Shown here: piece after piece, positions 22,008-36,023 of the stretch
Layout: every line of letters begins with the position of its first letter
How positions within the stretch are numbered: the stretch's first letter is position 1
NCBI RefSeq assembly: GCF_932526225.1
Contig: NC_064044.1
Location: 129,001-193,000, forward strand
DNA length: 64,000 nt
From: Nematostella vectensis
Lineage: Eukaryota; Cnidaria; Anthozoa; Actiniaria; Edwardsiidae
Direction: 5' to 3'
Program-made: the position numbers and the translations under genes
Notes under the pieces: generated by a model
What the model saw: only the letters and a program-made list of their open reading frames with translations
Told to the model about the DNA's origin: nothing
Databases searched by the model: none

Positions 22008-24007
22008 ATTCTCCCCCCTTACGTCTTTATTTCTATTTATTTTATGATTTTCACATGATACCAAAACAGCGTCTTTTTTCTTCGCTAATTTGATGTCATG
22101 TACACAATAAAAGAGATGCGCCCGTGCGCATGGCGAGTCCCCAAGGGACCCAAGACGCCCAAATAGACCTCTATTTTTTGTCATCCACAATCTCGGCGAG
22201 CTGTGCGTGGCGTAACCGTATTACAGGCCTGGGATCCTGGTTATTGTCCTCCCCATTAATGCGCGGGTGGGATAACCTTGCATGAGTGTTGTACAGCATA
22301 TTCGCTCGGAAATATCGGTGCTTGGGCCTTCGGGTTCTTTACAGCCTTCCGTAAAAGCCTTGTGCTGCCATACCGATTGGGTAATCCGTATGTATGGTTT
22401 CCGTTTTGTTCTTCAGACCGGGTTCGATCCCAGGCCAATTGGTTTTTTTTTTTAGTTCGTTTTTTTTTCTTTGTGCTGGACCCCCTTAATCCTGATAGGT
22501 TTTGCGCAAAAATAATAAAAAAAGTGAGTTTGCAAAATAAGCTTGCTAGATTTATTGATTATATGTATTCAATTTGTTCCTAGGAAGTTAACAAAAAACA
22601 CAAAGCAAAGAGTTTGAGGAAGTAAACAAGTATGTGAACTTTAATGTTCTATTTGAAGGGGTGCATTTTGTACAGGGAAGCATACATAGAATGCTTAACT
22701 GGTGGAGAGGGAAGAGGTAAAAGTTTATTGAGCATAATTTCAACAATAGCAGGGGGAAGAGAGGGGCACTCTCTTCATACAATATTGCAGTTGTTACCTA
22801 TTATTAAATAAGTTTGTAACATGTCTTTGTTTATTAAGCAAGTTCTATTTCTGAGACAAGCAAACTCAAGTAAGGCTGTTGAAATAACAGGTGAGTGTTA
22901 AAAGAAAAACAATTATCAGATTAGAAAACTACTGTAGATTCCTTTGCACCAAAATAAGAACAAACTTCATTTTGTTTGTTATTTATGAGGAACGAGATGA
23001 ACTCTACAAAGCCATAAAAAAATATGTTTTGCTTATCTAAATTATACAAGTAAATGATAATATTAAAAAAGAACTACTGTAAGTAATTAGAGTGGTTTTC
23101 ATTAACCCGTGAAACAAAGTGTGATAGTTAAACGGTAATAGTTAGTAAAACACAAAAAAGAACAATAGAATCAGATCACCACAAAGTGTAATACGCTAAA
23201 GCGTAGTTCACGGGTTAATGAAGGTTTTGACATTTCAACCTTACATCCACATGAAAGTAATGCCTAATATCGAGTGCCCTACAGTAAGTGTTTTGCAGTC
23301 AAGTTGTTTTCTGTTAGTAGGTAAAAAAATATTCTAAATAATAGTAATCATAGCTATGGTCACCACTTACACATATAGAACTTGTAATGAAAAGAAAGAA
23401 AAAAAATATATATATGCAGTCAAACAACAGAATTGCATGATAACCTTGAATATATTGAATAAAGGACTGCAATAAAACATCTTTTGTACTAGTTGCTTGA
23501 ATTGACCCTTGGCTATTTTTAGCTGAATTCCCCTCCCCCTCTAAAAATGAAAATAATAATAATAATAGAACAAAACTAAAAAGAAAACAAACATAACAGA
23601 GACCCCCACCAACAATTTTGATTTTTTTTACTTTCCTTTAAAAGGGGAGTGTCACGGTTAAGAGGTTTGCAATAGCTCTAGAGCCCTGACACAATGAACT
23701 TCAGTGAAATTCTAATACTGACTTATGAGCTTTTGGTACATGTGGGAGACTTTAAACAAAACAAAAAAAATGACCACAAACTGTCAATTAACATAGTTTT
23801 CAATATAATATTGCATATTATTTAATAAGGTATTCACAGCTTTTAAAAAGTTCAACTGTTTGTTGACACTTAAAAGCCTACAATAATCACTGACTCCAGA
23901 CATGCGCAGTACTATGCTGCTGCCCCTTTAAAGTAAAATACAGCTTTACTTAGTCAGCGTAGACAAAATTGCGGATTTTGTTAATATTCTAATATGAAGA
24001 TGTCAAT
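22008..24007 (+). repeat. Repeat unit, copy 12
   Basis: 2000 bp; B box 22421-22431. Partner of copy 9. The sequence after the B box is changed to CCAATTGG followed by a longer T tract (about 22442-22452). Confidence 0.95.
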
Positions 24008-26007
24008 ATTCTCCCCCCTTACGTCTTTATTTCTATTTATTTTATGATTTTCACATGATACCAAAACAGCGTCTTTTTTCTTCGCTAATTTGATGTCATG
24101 TACACAATAAAAGAGATGCGCCCGTGCGCATGGCGAGTCCCCAAGGGACCCAAGACGCCCAAATAGACCTCTATTTTTTGTCATCCACAATCTCGGCGAG
24201 CTGTGCGTGGCGTAACCGTATTACAGGCCTGGGATCCTGGTTATTGTCCTCCCCATTAATGCGCGGGTGGGATAACCTTGCATGAGTGTTGTACAGCATA
24301 TTCGCTCGGAAATATCGGTGCTTGGGCCTTCGGGTTCTTTACAGCCTTCAGTAAAAGCCTTGTGCTGCCATACCGATTGGGTAATCCGTATGTATGGTTT
24401 CCGTTTTGTTCTTCAGACCGGGTTCGATCCCAGGCCAATGGGCTTTTTTTTTAGTTCGTTTTTTTTTCTTTGTGCTGGACCCCCTTAATCCTGATAGGTT
24501 TTGCGCAAAAATAATAAAAAAAGTGAGTTTGCAAAATAAGCTTGCTAGATTTATTGATTATATGTATTCAATTTGTTCCTAGGAAGTTAACAAAAAACAC
24601 AAAGCAAAGAGTTTGAGGAAGTAAACAAGTATGTGAACTTTAATGTTCTATTTGAAGGGGTGCATTTTGTACAGGGAAGCATACATAGAATGCTTAACTG
24701 GTGGAGAGGGAAGAGGTAAAAGTTTATTGAGCATAATTTCAACAATAGCAGGGGGAAGAGAGGGGCACTCTCTTCATACAATATTGCAGTTGTTACCTAT
24801 TATTAAATAAGTTTGTAACATGTCTTTGTTTATTAAGCAAGTTCTATTTCTGAGACAAGCAAACTCAAGTAAGGCTGTTGAAATAACAGGTGAGTGTTAA
24901 AAGAAAAACAATTATCAGATTAGAAAACTACTGTAGATTCCTTTGCACCAAAATAAGAACAAACTTCATTTTGTTTGTTATTTATGAGGAACGAGATGAA
25001 CTCTACAAAGCCATAAAAAAATATGTTTTGCTTATCTAAATTATACAAGTAAATGATAATATTAAAAAAGAACTACTGTAAGTAATTAGAGTGGTTTTCA
25101 TTAACCCGTGAAACAAAGTGTGATAGTTAAACGGTAATAGTTAGTAAAACACAAAAAAGAACAATAGAATCAGATCACCACAAAGTGTAATACGCTAAAG
25201 CGTAGTTCACGGGTTAATGAAGGTTTTGACATTTCAACCTTACATCCACATGAAAGTAATGCCTAATATCGAGTGCCCTACAGTAAGTGTTTTGCAGTCA
25301 AGTTGTTTTCTGTTAGTAGGTAAAAAAATATTCTAAATAATAGTAATCATAGCTATGGTCACCACTTACACATATAGAACTTGTAATGAAAAGAAAGAAA
25401 AAAAAATATATATATGCAGTCAAACAACAGAATTGCATGATAACCTTGAATATATTGAATAAAGGACTGCAATAAAACATCTTTTGTACTAGTTGCTTGA
25501 ATTGACCGTTGGCTATTTTTAGCTGAATTCCCCTCCCCCTCTAAAAATGAAAATAATAATAATAATAGAACAAAACTAAAAAGAAAACAAACATAACAGA
25601 GACCCCCACCAACAATTTTGATTTTTTTTACTTTCCTTTAAAAGGGGAGTGTCACGGTTAAGAGGTTTGCAATAGCTCTAGAGCCCTGACACAATGAACT
25701 TCAGTGAAATTCTAATACTGACTTATGAGCTTTTGGTACATGTGGGAGACTTTAAACAAAACAAAAAAAATGACCACAAACTGTCAATTAACATAGTTTT
25801 CAATATAATATTGCATATTATTTAATAAGGTATTCACAGCTTTTAAAAAGTTCAACTGTTTGTTGACACTTAAAAGCCTACAATAATCACTGACTCCAGA
25901 CATGCGCAGTACTATGCTGCTGCCCCTTTAAAGTAAAATACAGCTTTACTTAGTCAGCGTAGACAAAATTGCGGATTTTGTCAATATTCTAATATGAAGA
26001 TGTCAAT
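24008..26007 (+). repeat. Repeat unit, copy 13
   Basis: 2000 bp; B box 24421-24431. Partner of copy 10, sharing CCTTCAGTAAAAG near 24346 and GACCGTTGG near 25504. Confidence 0.95.
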
Positions 26008-28009
26008 ATTCTCCCCCCTAACGTCTTTATTTCTATTTATTTTATGATTTTCACATGATACCAAAACAGCGTCTTTTTTCTTCGCTAATTTGATGTCATG
26101 TACACAATAAAAGAGATGCGCCCGTGCGCATGGCGAGTCCCCAAGGGACCCAAGACGCCCAAATAGACCTCTATTTTTTGTCATCCACAATCTCGGCGAG
26201 CTGTGCGTGGCGTAACCGTATTACAGGCCTGGGATCCTGGTTATTGTCCTCCCCATTAATGCGCGGGTTGGGATAACCTTGCATGAGTGTTGTACAGCAT
26301 ATTCGCTCGGAAATATCGGTGCTTGGGGCCTTCGGGTTCTTTACAGCCTTCCGTAAAAGCCTTGTGCTGCCATACCGATTGGGTAATCCGTATGTATGGT
26401 TTCCGTTTTGTTCTTCAGACCGGGTTCGATCCCAGGCCAATGGGCTTTTTTTTTAGTTCGTTTTTTTTCTTTGTGCTGGACCCCCTTAATCCTGATAGGT
26501 TTTGCGCAAAAATAATAAAAAAAGTGAGTTTGCAAAATAAGCTTGCTAGATTTATTGATTATATGTATTCAATTTGTTCCTAGGAAGTTAACAAAAAACA
26601 CAAAGCAAAGAGTTTGAGGAAGTAAACAAGTATGTGAACTTTAATGTTCTATTTGAAGGGGTGCATTTTGTACAGGGAAGCATACATAGAATGCTTAACT
26701 GGTGGAGAGGGAAGAGGTAAAAGTTTATTGAGCATAATTTCAACAATAGCAGGGGGAAGAGAGGGGCACTCTCTTCATACAATATTGCAGTTGTTACCTA
26801 TTATTAAATAAGTTTGTAACATGTCTTTGTTTATTAAGCAAGTTCTATTTCTGAGACAAGCAAACTCAAGTAAGGCTGTTGAAATAACAGGTGAGTGTTA
26901 AAAGAAAAACAATTATCTGATTAGAAAACTACTGTAGATTCCTTTGCACCAAAATAAGAACAAACTTTATTTTGTTTGTTAGTTATGAGGAACGAGATGA
27001 GCTCTACAAAGCCATAAAGAAATATGTATTGCTCATCTAAATTATACAAGTAAATAATAATATTAAAAAAGAACTACTGTAAGTAATTAGAGTGGTTTTC
27101 ATTAACCCGTGAAACAAAGTGTGATAGTTAAACGGTAATAGTTAGTAAAACACAAAAAAGTACAATAGAATCAGATCACCACAAAGTGTAATACGCTAAA
27201 GCGTAGTTCACGGGTTAATGAAGGTTTTGACATTTCAACCTTACATCCACATGAAAGTAATGCCTAATATCGAGTGCCCTACAGTAAGTGTTTTGCAGTC
27301 AAGTTGTTTTCTGTTAGTAGGTAAAAAAATATTCTAAATAATAGTAATCATAGCTATGGTCACCACTTACACATATAGAACTTGTAATGAAAAGAAAGAA
27401 AAAAAATATATATATGCAGTCAAACAACAGAATTGCATGATAACCTTGAATATATTGAATAAAGGACTGCAATAAAACATCTTTTGTACTAGTTGCTTGA
27501 ATTGACCCTTGGCTATTTTTAGCTGAATTCCCCCCCCCCCTCTAAAAATGAAAATAATAATAATAATAGAACAAAACTAAAAAGAAAACAAACATAACAG
27601 AGACCCCCACCAACAATTTTGATTTTTTTTTACTTTCCTTTAAAAGGGGAGTGTCACGGTTAAGAGGTTTGCAATAGCTCTAGAGCCCTGACACAATGAA
27701 CTTCAGTGAAATTCTAATACTGACTTATGAGCTTTTGGTACATGTGGGAGACTTTAAACAAAACAAAAAAAATGACCACAAACTGTCAATTAACATAGTT
27801 TTCAACATAATATTGCATATTATTTAATAAGGTATTCACAGCTTTTAAAAAGTTCAACTGTTTGTTGACACTTAAAAGCCTACAATAATCACTGACTCCA
27901 GACATGCGCAGTACTATGCTGCTTATCCTTTAAAGTAAAATACAGCTTTACTTAGTCAGCGTAGACAAAATTGCAGATTTTGTCAATATTCTAATATGAA
28001 GATGTCAAT
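26008..28009 (+). repeat. Repeat unit, copy 14
   Basis: 2002 bp; B box 26423-26433. The left part equals copy 11. The right part stays alpha through about 27165, then switches to beta markers (TGCAATAAAAC near 27469). CTGCTTATCC near 27921 and TTGCAGATTTT near 27971 are private changes. Confidence 0.95.
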
Positions 28010-30012
28010 ATTCTCCCCCCTAACGTCTTTATTTCTATTTATTTTATGATTTTCACATGATACCAAAACAGCGTCTTTTTTCTTCGCTAATTTGATGTCA
28101 TGTACACAATAAAAGAGATGCGCCCGTGCGCATGGCGAGTCACCAAGGGACCCAAGACGCCCAAATAGACCTCTATTTTTTGTCATCCACAATCTCGGCG
28201 AGCTGTGCGTGGCGTAACCGTATTACAGGCCTGGGATCCTGGTTATTGTCCTCCCCATTAATGCGCGGGTTGGGATAACCTTGCATGAGTGTTGTACAGC
28301 ATATTCGCTCGGAAATATCGGTGCTTGGGGCCTTCGGGTTCTTTACAGCCTTCCGTAAAAGCCTTGTGCTGCCATACCGATTGGGTAATCCGTATGTATG
28401 GTTTCCGTTTTGTTCTTCAGACCGGGTTCGATCCCAGGCCAATGGGCTTTTTTTTTAGTTCGTTCTTTTTTTCTTTGTGCTGGACCCCCTTAATCCTGAT
28501 AGGTTTTGCGCAAAAATAATAAAAAAAGTGAGTTTGCAAAATAAGCTTGCTAGATTTATTGATTATATGTATTCAATTTGTTCCTAGGAAGTTAACAAAA
28601 AACACAAAGCAAAGAGTTTGAGGAAGTAAACAAGTATGTGAACTTTAATGTTCTATTTGAAGGGGTGCATTTTGTACAGGGAAGCATACATAGAATGCTT
28701 AACTGGTGGAGAGGGAAGAGGTAAAAGTTTATTGAGCATAATTTCAACAATAGCAGGGGGAAGAGAGGGGCACTCTCTTCATACAATATTGCAGTTGTTA
28801 CCTATTATTAAATAAGTTTGTAACATGTCTTTGTTTATTAAGCAAGTTCTATTTCTGAGACAAGCAAACTCAAGTAAGGCTGTTGAAATAACAGGTGAGT
28901 GTTAAAAGAAAAACAATTATCTGATTAGAAAACTACTGTAGATTCCTTTGCACCAAAATAAGAACAAACTTTATTTTGTTTGTTAGTTATGAGGAACGAG
29001 ATGAGCTCTACAAAGCCATAAAGAAATATGTATTGCTCATCTAAATTATACAAGTAAATAATAATATTAAAAAAGAACTACTGTAAGTAATTAGAGTGGT
29101 TTTCATTAACCCGTGAAACAAAGTGTGATAGTTAAACGGTAATAGTTAGTAAAACACAAAAAAGTACAATAGAATCAGATCACCACAAAGTGTAATACGC
29201 TAAAGCGTAGTTCACGGGTTAATGAAGGTTTTGACATTTCAACCTTACATCCACATGAAAGTAATGCCTAATATCGAGTGCCCTACAGTAAGTGTTTTGC
29301 AGTCAAGTTGTTTTCTGTTAGTAGGTAAAAAAATTTTCTAAATAATAGTAATCATAGCTATGGTCACCACTTACACATATAGAACTTGTAATGAAAAGAA
29401 AGAAAAAAATATATATATATGCAGTCAAACAACAGAATTGCATGATAACCTTGAATATATTGAATAAAGGACTGCAAAAAAACATCTTTTGTACTAGTTG
29501 CTTGAATTGACCGTTGGCTATTTTTAGCTGAATTCCCCTCCCCTTCTAAAAAAGAAAATAATAATAATAATAGAACAAAACTAAAAAGAAAACAAACATA
29601 ACAGAGACCCCCACCAACAATTTTGATTTTTTTTACTTTCCTTTAAAAGGGGAGTGTCATGGTTAAGAGATTTGCAATAGCTCTAGAGCCCTGACACAAT
29701 GAACTTCAGTGAAATTCTAATACTGACTTATGAGCTTTTGGTACATGTGGGAGACTTTAAACAAAACAAAAAAAATGACCACAAACTGTCAATTAACATA
29801 GTTTTCAATATAATATTGCATATTATTTAATAAGGTATTCACAGCTTTTAAAAAGTTCAACTGTTTGTTGACACTTAAAAGCCTACAATAATCACTGACT
29901 CCAGACATGCGCAGTACTATGCTGCTGCCCCTTTAAAGTAAAATACAGCTTTACTTAGTCAGCGTAGACAAAATTGCGGATTTTGTTAATATTCTAATAT
30001 GAAGATGTCAAT
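28010..30012 (+). repeat. Repeat unit, copy 15
   Basis: 2003 bp; B box 28425-28435. GAGTCACCAAG near 28137 breaks the GTCCC/GGGAC hairpin and is shared only with the neighbour, copy 16. The pyrimidine tract near 28461 is interrupted by a C. Confidence 0.95.
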
Positions 30013-32012
30013 ATTCTCCCCCCTTACGTCTTTATTTCTATTTATTTTATGATTTTCACATGATACCAAAACAGCGTCTTTTTTCTTCGCTAATTTGATG
30101 TCATGTACACAATAAAAGAGATGCGCCCGTGCGCATGGCGAGTCACCAAGGGACCCAAAACGCCCAAATAGACCTCTATTTTTTGTCATCCACAATCTCG
30201 GCGAGCTGTGCGTGGCGTAACCGTATTACAGGCCTGGGATCCTGGTTATTGTCCTCCCCATTAATGCGCGGGTGGGATAACCTTGCAAGAGTGTTGTACA
30301 GCATATTCGCTCGGAAATATCGGTGCTTGGGGCCTTCGGGTTCTTTACAGCCTTCCGTAAAAGCCTTGTGCTGCCATACCGATTGGGTAATCCGTATGTA
30401 TGGTTTCCGTTTTGTTCTTCAGACCGGGTTCGATCCCAGGCCAATGGGCTTTTTTTTTTAGTTCGTTTTTTTTCTGTGTGCTGGACCCCCTTAATCCTGA
30501 TATATTTTGCGCAAAAATAATAAAAAAAGTGAGTTTGCAAAATAAGCTTGCTAGATTTATTGATTATATGTATTCAATTTGTTCCTTGGAAGTTAACAAA
30601 AAACACAAAGCAAAGAGTTTGAGGAAGTAAACAAGTATGTGAACTTTAATGTTCTATTTGAAGGGGTGCATTTTGTACAGGGAAGCATACATAGAATGCT
30701 TAACTGGTGGAGAGGGAAGAGGTAAAAGTTTATTGAGCATAATTTCAACAATAGCAGGGGAAAGAGAGGGGCACTCTCTTAATACAATATTGCAGTTGTT
30801 ACCTATTATTAAATAAGTTTGTAACATGTCTTTGTTTATTAAGCAAGGTCTATTTCTGAGACAAGCAAACTCAAGTAAGGCTGTTGAAATAACAGGTGAG
30901 TGTTAAAAGAAAAACAATTATCAGATTAGAAAACTACTGTAGATTCCTTTGCACCAAAATAAGAACAAACTTCATTTTGTTTGTTATTTATGAGGAACGA
31001 GATGAACTCTACAAAGCCATAAAAAAATATGTTTTGCTTATCTAAATTATACAAGTAAATGATAATATTAAAAAAGAACTACTGTAAGTAATTAGAGTGG
31101 TTTTCATTAACCCGTGAAACAAAGTGTGATAGTTAAACGGTAATAGTTAGTAAAACACAAAAAAGAACAATAGAATCAGATCACCACAAAGTGTAATACG
31201 CTAAAGCGTAGTTCACGGGTTAATGAAGGTTTTGACATTTCAACCTTACATCCACATGAAAGTAATGCCTAATATCGAGTGCCCTACAGTAAGTGTTTTG
31301 CAGTCAAGTTGTTTTCTGTTAGTAGGTAAAAAAATATTCTAAATAATAGTAATCATAGCTATGGTCACCACTTACACATATAGAACTTGTAATGAAAAGA
31401 AAGAAAAAAAATATATATATGCAGTCAAACAACAGAATTGCATGATAACCTTGAATATATTGAATAAAGGACTGCAATAAAACATCTTTTGTACTAGTTG
31501 CTTGAATTGACCCTTGGCTATTTTTAGCTGAATTCCCCTCCCCCTCTAAAAATGAAAATAATAATAATAATAGAACAAAACTAAAAAGAAAACAAACATA
31601 ACAGAGACCCCCACCAACAATTTTGATTTTTTTTACTTTCCTTTAAAAGGGGAGTGTCACGGTTAAGAGGTTTGCAATAGCTCTAGAGCCCTGACACAAT
31701 GAACTTCAGTGAAATTCTAATACTGACTTATGAGCTTTTGGTACATGTGGGAGACTTTAAACAAAACAAAAAAAATGACCACAAACTGTCAATTAACATA
31801 GTTTTCAATATAATATTGCATATTATTTAATAAGGTATTCACAGCTTTTAAAAAGTTCAACTGTTTGTTGACACTTAAAAGCCTACAATAATCACTGACT
31901 CCAGACATGCGCAGTACTATGCTGCTGCCCCTTTAAAGTAAAATACAGCTTTACTTAGTCAGCGTAGACAAAATTGCGGATTTTGTCAATATTCTAATAT
32001 GAAGATGTCAAT
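30013..32012 (+). repeat. Repeat unit, copy 16
   Basis: 2000 bp; B box 30427-30437. It shares GAGTCACCAAG with copy 15, and GCGGGTGGG and TCCTTGGAAG with copy 7. The right half is beta. Confidence 0.95.
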
Positions 32013-34016
32013 ATTCTCCCCCCTAACGTCTTTATTTCTATTTATTTTATGATTTTCACATGATACCAAAACAGCGTCTTTTTTCTTCGCTAATTTGATG
32101 TCATGTACACAATAAAAGAGATGCGCCCGTGCGCATGGCGAGTCCCCAAGGGACCCAAGACGCCCAAATAGACCTCTATTTTTTGTCATCCACAATCTCG
32201 GCGAGCTGTGCGTGGCGTAACCGTATTACAGGCCTGGGATCCTGGTTATTGTCCTCCCCATTAATGCGCGGGTTGGGATAACCTTGCATGAGTGTTGTAC
32301 AGCATATTCGCTCGGAAATATCGGTGCTTGGGGCCTTCGGGTTCTTTACAGCCTTCCGTAAAAGCCTTGTGCTGCCATACCGATTGGGTAATCCGTATGT
32401 ATGGTTTCCGTTTTGTTCTTCAGACCGGGTTCGATCCCAGGCCAATGGGCTTTTTTTTTAGTTCGTTTTTTTTTCTTTGTGCTGGACCCCCTTAATCCTG
32501 ATAGGTTTTGCGCAAAAATAATAAAAAAAGTGAGTTTGCAAAATAAGCTTGCTAGATTTATTGATTATATGTATTCAATTTGTTCCTAGGAAGTTAACAA
32601 AAAACACAAAGCAAAGAGTTTGAGGAAGTAAACAAGTATGTGAACTTTAATGTTCTATTTGAAGGGGTGCATTTTGTACAGGGAAGCATACATAGAATGC
32701 TTAACTGGTGGAGAGGGAAGAGGTAAAAGTTTATTGAGCATAATTTCAACAATAGCAGGGGGAAGAGAGGGGCACTCTCTTCATACAATATTGCAGTTGT
32801 TACCTATTATTAAATAAGTTTGTAACATGTCTTTGTTTATTAAGCAAGTTCTGTTTCTGAGACAAGCAAACTCAAGTAAGGCTGTTGAAATAACAGGTGA
32901 GTGTTAAAAGAAAAACAATTATCTGATTAGAAAACTACTGTAGATTCCTTTGCACCAAAATAAGAACAAACTTTATTTTGTTTGTTAGTTATGAGGAACG
33001 AGATGAGCTCTACAAAGCCATAAAGAAATATGTATTGCTCATCTAAATTATACAAGTAAATAATAATATTAAAAAAGAACTACTGTAAGTAATTAGAGTG
33101 GTTTTCATTAACCCGTGAAACAAAGTGTGATAGTTAAACGGTAATAGTTAGTAAAACACAAAAAAGTACAATAGAATCAGATCACCACAAAGTGTAATAC
33201 GCTAAAGCGTAGTTCACGGGTTAATGAAGGTTTTGACATTTCAACCTTACATCCACATGAAAGTAATGCCTAATATCGAGTGCCCTACAGTAAGTGTTTT
33301 GCAGTCAAGTTGTTTTCTGTTAGTAGGTAAAAAAATTTTCTAAATAATAGTAATCATAGCTATGGTCACCACTTACACATATAGAACTTGTAATGAAAAG
33401 AAAGAAAAAAAATATATATATATATGCAGTCAAACAACAGAATTGCATGATAACCTTGAATATATTGAATAAAGGACTGCAAAAAAACATCTTTTGTACT
33501 AGTTGCTTGAATTGACCGTTGGCTATTTTTAGCTGAATTCCCCTCCCCCTCTAAAAAAGAAAATAATAATAATAATAGAACAAAACTAAAAAGAAAACAA
33601 ACATAACAGAGACCCCCACCAACAATTTTGATTTTTTTTACTTTCCTTTAAAAGGGGAGTGTCATGGTTAAGAGATTTGCAATAGCTCTAGAGCCCTGAC
33701 ACAATGAACTTCAGTGAAATTCTAATACTGACTTATGAGCTTTTGGTACATGTGGGAGACTTTAAACAAAACCAAAAAAATGACCACAAACTGTCAATTA
33801 ACATAGTTTTCAATATAATATTGCATATTATTTAATAAGGTATTCACAGCTTTTAAAAAGTTCAACTGTTTGTTGACACTTAAAAGCCTACAATAATCAC
33901 TGACTCCAGACATGCGCAGTACTATGCTGCTGCCCCTTTAAAGTAAAATACACTTTACCTAGTCAGCGTAGACAAAATTGCGGATTTTGTCAATATTCTA
34001 ATATGAAGATGTCAAT
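32013..34016 (+). repeat. Repeat unit, copy 17
   Basis: 2004 bp; B box 32428-32438. GCATGAGTG and AAAATTTTCTAAAT are shared with copies 6 and 15. GTTCTGTTTC near 32848 is private. Confidence 0.95.
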
Positions 34017-36023
34017 ATTCTCCCCCCTTACGTCTTTATTTCTATTTATTTTATGATTTTCACATGATACCAAAACAGCGTCTTTTTTCTTCGCTAATTT
34101 GATGTCATGTACACAATAAAAGAGATGCGCCCGTGCGCATGGCGAGTCCCCAAGGGACCCAAGACGCCCAAATAGACCTCAATTTTTTGTCATCCACAAT
34201 CTCGGCGAGCTGTGCGTGGCGTAACCGTATTACAGGCCTGGGATCCTGGTTATTGTCCTCCCCATTAATGCGCGGGTTGGGATAACCTTGCAAGAGTGTT
34301 GTACAGCATATTCGCTCGGAAATATCGGTGCTTGGGGCCTTCGGGTTCTTTACAGCCTTCCGTAAAAGCCTTGTGCTGCCATACCGATTGGGTAATCCGT
34401 ATGTATGGTTTCCGTTTTGTTCTTCAGACCGGGTTCGATCCCAGGCCAATGGGCTTTTTTTTTAGTTCGTTTTTTTTTCTGTGTGCTGGACCCCCTTAAT
34501 CCTGATAGGTTTTGCGCAAAAATAATAAAAAAAAGTGAGTTTGCAAAATAAGCTTGCTAGATTTATTGATTATATGTATTCAATTTGTTCCTTGGAAGTT
34601 AACAAAAAACACAAAGCAAAGAGTTTGAGGAAGTAAACAAGTATGTGAACTTTAATGTTCTATTTGAAGGGGTGCATTTTGTACAGGGAAGCATACATAG
34701 AATGCTTAACTGGTGGAGAGGGAAGAGGTAAAAGTTTATTGAGCATAATTTCAACAATAGCAGGGGGAAGAGAGGGGCACTCTCTTCATACAATATTGCA
34801 GTTGTTACCTATTATTAAATAAGTTTGTAACATGTCTTTGTTTATTAAGCAAGGTCTATTTCTGAAACAAGCAAACTCAAGTAAGGCTGTTGAAATAACA
34901 GGTGAGTGTTAAAAGAAAAACAATTATCTGATTAGAAAACTACTGTAGATTCCTTTGCACCAAAATAAGAACAAACTTCATTTTGTTTGTTATTTATGAG
35001 GAACGAGATGAGATCTACAAAGCCATAAAGAAATATGTATTGCTCATCTAAATTATACAAGTAAATGATAATATTAAAAAAGAACTACTGTAAGTAATTA
35101 GAGTGGTTTTCATTAACCCGTGAAACAAAGTGTGATAGTTAAACGGTAATAGTTAGTAAAACACAAAAAAGTACAATAGAATCAGATCACCACAAAGTGT
35201 AATACGCTAAAGCGTAGTTCACGGGTTAATGAAGGTTTTGACATTTCAACCTTACATCCACATGAAAGTAATGCCTAATATCGAGTGCCCTACAGTAAGT
35301 GTTTTGCAGTCAAGTTGTTTTCTGTTAGTAGGTAAAAAAATTTTCTAAATAATAGTAATCATAGCTATGGTCACCACTTACACATATAGAACTTGTAATG
35401 AAAAGAAAGAAAAAAAATATATACATATGCAGTCAAACAACAGAATTGCATGATAACCTTGAAATATATTGAATAAAGGACTGCAAAAAAACATCTTTTG
35501 TACTAGTTGCTTGAATTGACCCTTGGCTATTTTTAGCTGAATTCCCCTCCCCCTCTAAAAATGAAAAAAATAATAATAATAATAGAACAGAACTAAAAAG
35601 AAAACAAACATAACAGAGACCCTCACCAACAATTTTGATTTTTTTTACTTTCCTTTAAATGGGGAGTGTCATGGTTAAGAGATTTGCAATAGCTCTAGAG
35701 CCCTGACACAATGAACTTCAGTGAAATTCTAATACTGACTTATGAGCTTTTGGTACATGTGGGAGACTTTAAACAAAACAAAAAAAATGACCACAAACTG
35801 TCAATTAACATAGTTTTCAATATAATATTGCATATTATTTAATAAGGTATTCACAGCTTTTAAAAAGTTCAACTGTTTGTTGACACTTAAAAGCCTACAA
35901 TAATCACTGACTCCAGACATGCGCAGTACTATGCTGCTGCCCCTTTAAAGTAAAATACACTTTACCTAGTCAGCGTAGACAAAATTGCGAATTTTGTCAA
36001 TATTCTAATATGAAGATGTCAAT
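34017..36023 (+). repeat. Repeat unit, copy 18
   Basis: 2007 bp; B box 34432-34442. CTCAATTTTTTG near 34178 and GAGATCTAC near 35009 are private. The end hairpin has the extended form (GCGAATTTTGTC near 35986) shared with copies 19 and 20. Confidence 0.95.

Larger units (their letters stand above)
20991..26990 (+). repeat. Second copy of the duplicated ~6-kb three-unit block
   Basis: From the right half of copy 11 through the left half of copy 14, repeating the marker order of 15000-20990. The two blocks differ by few changes, for example AATTGG near 22437 in the second block and TCTTTTC near 20771 in the first. Confidence 0.8.
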
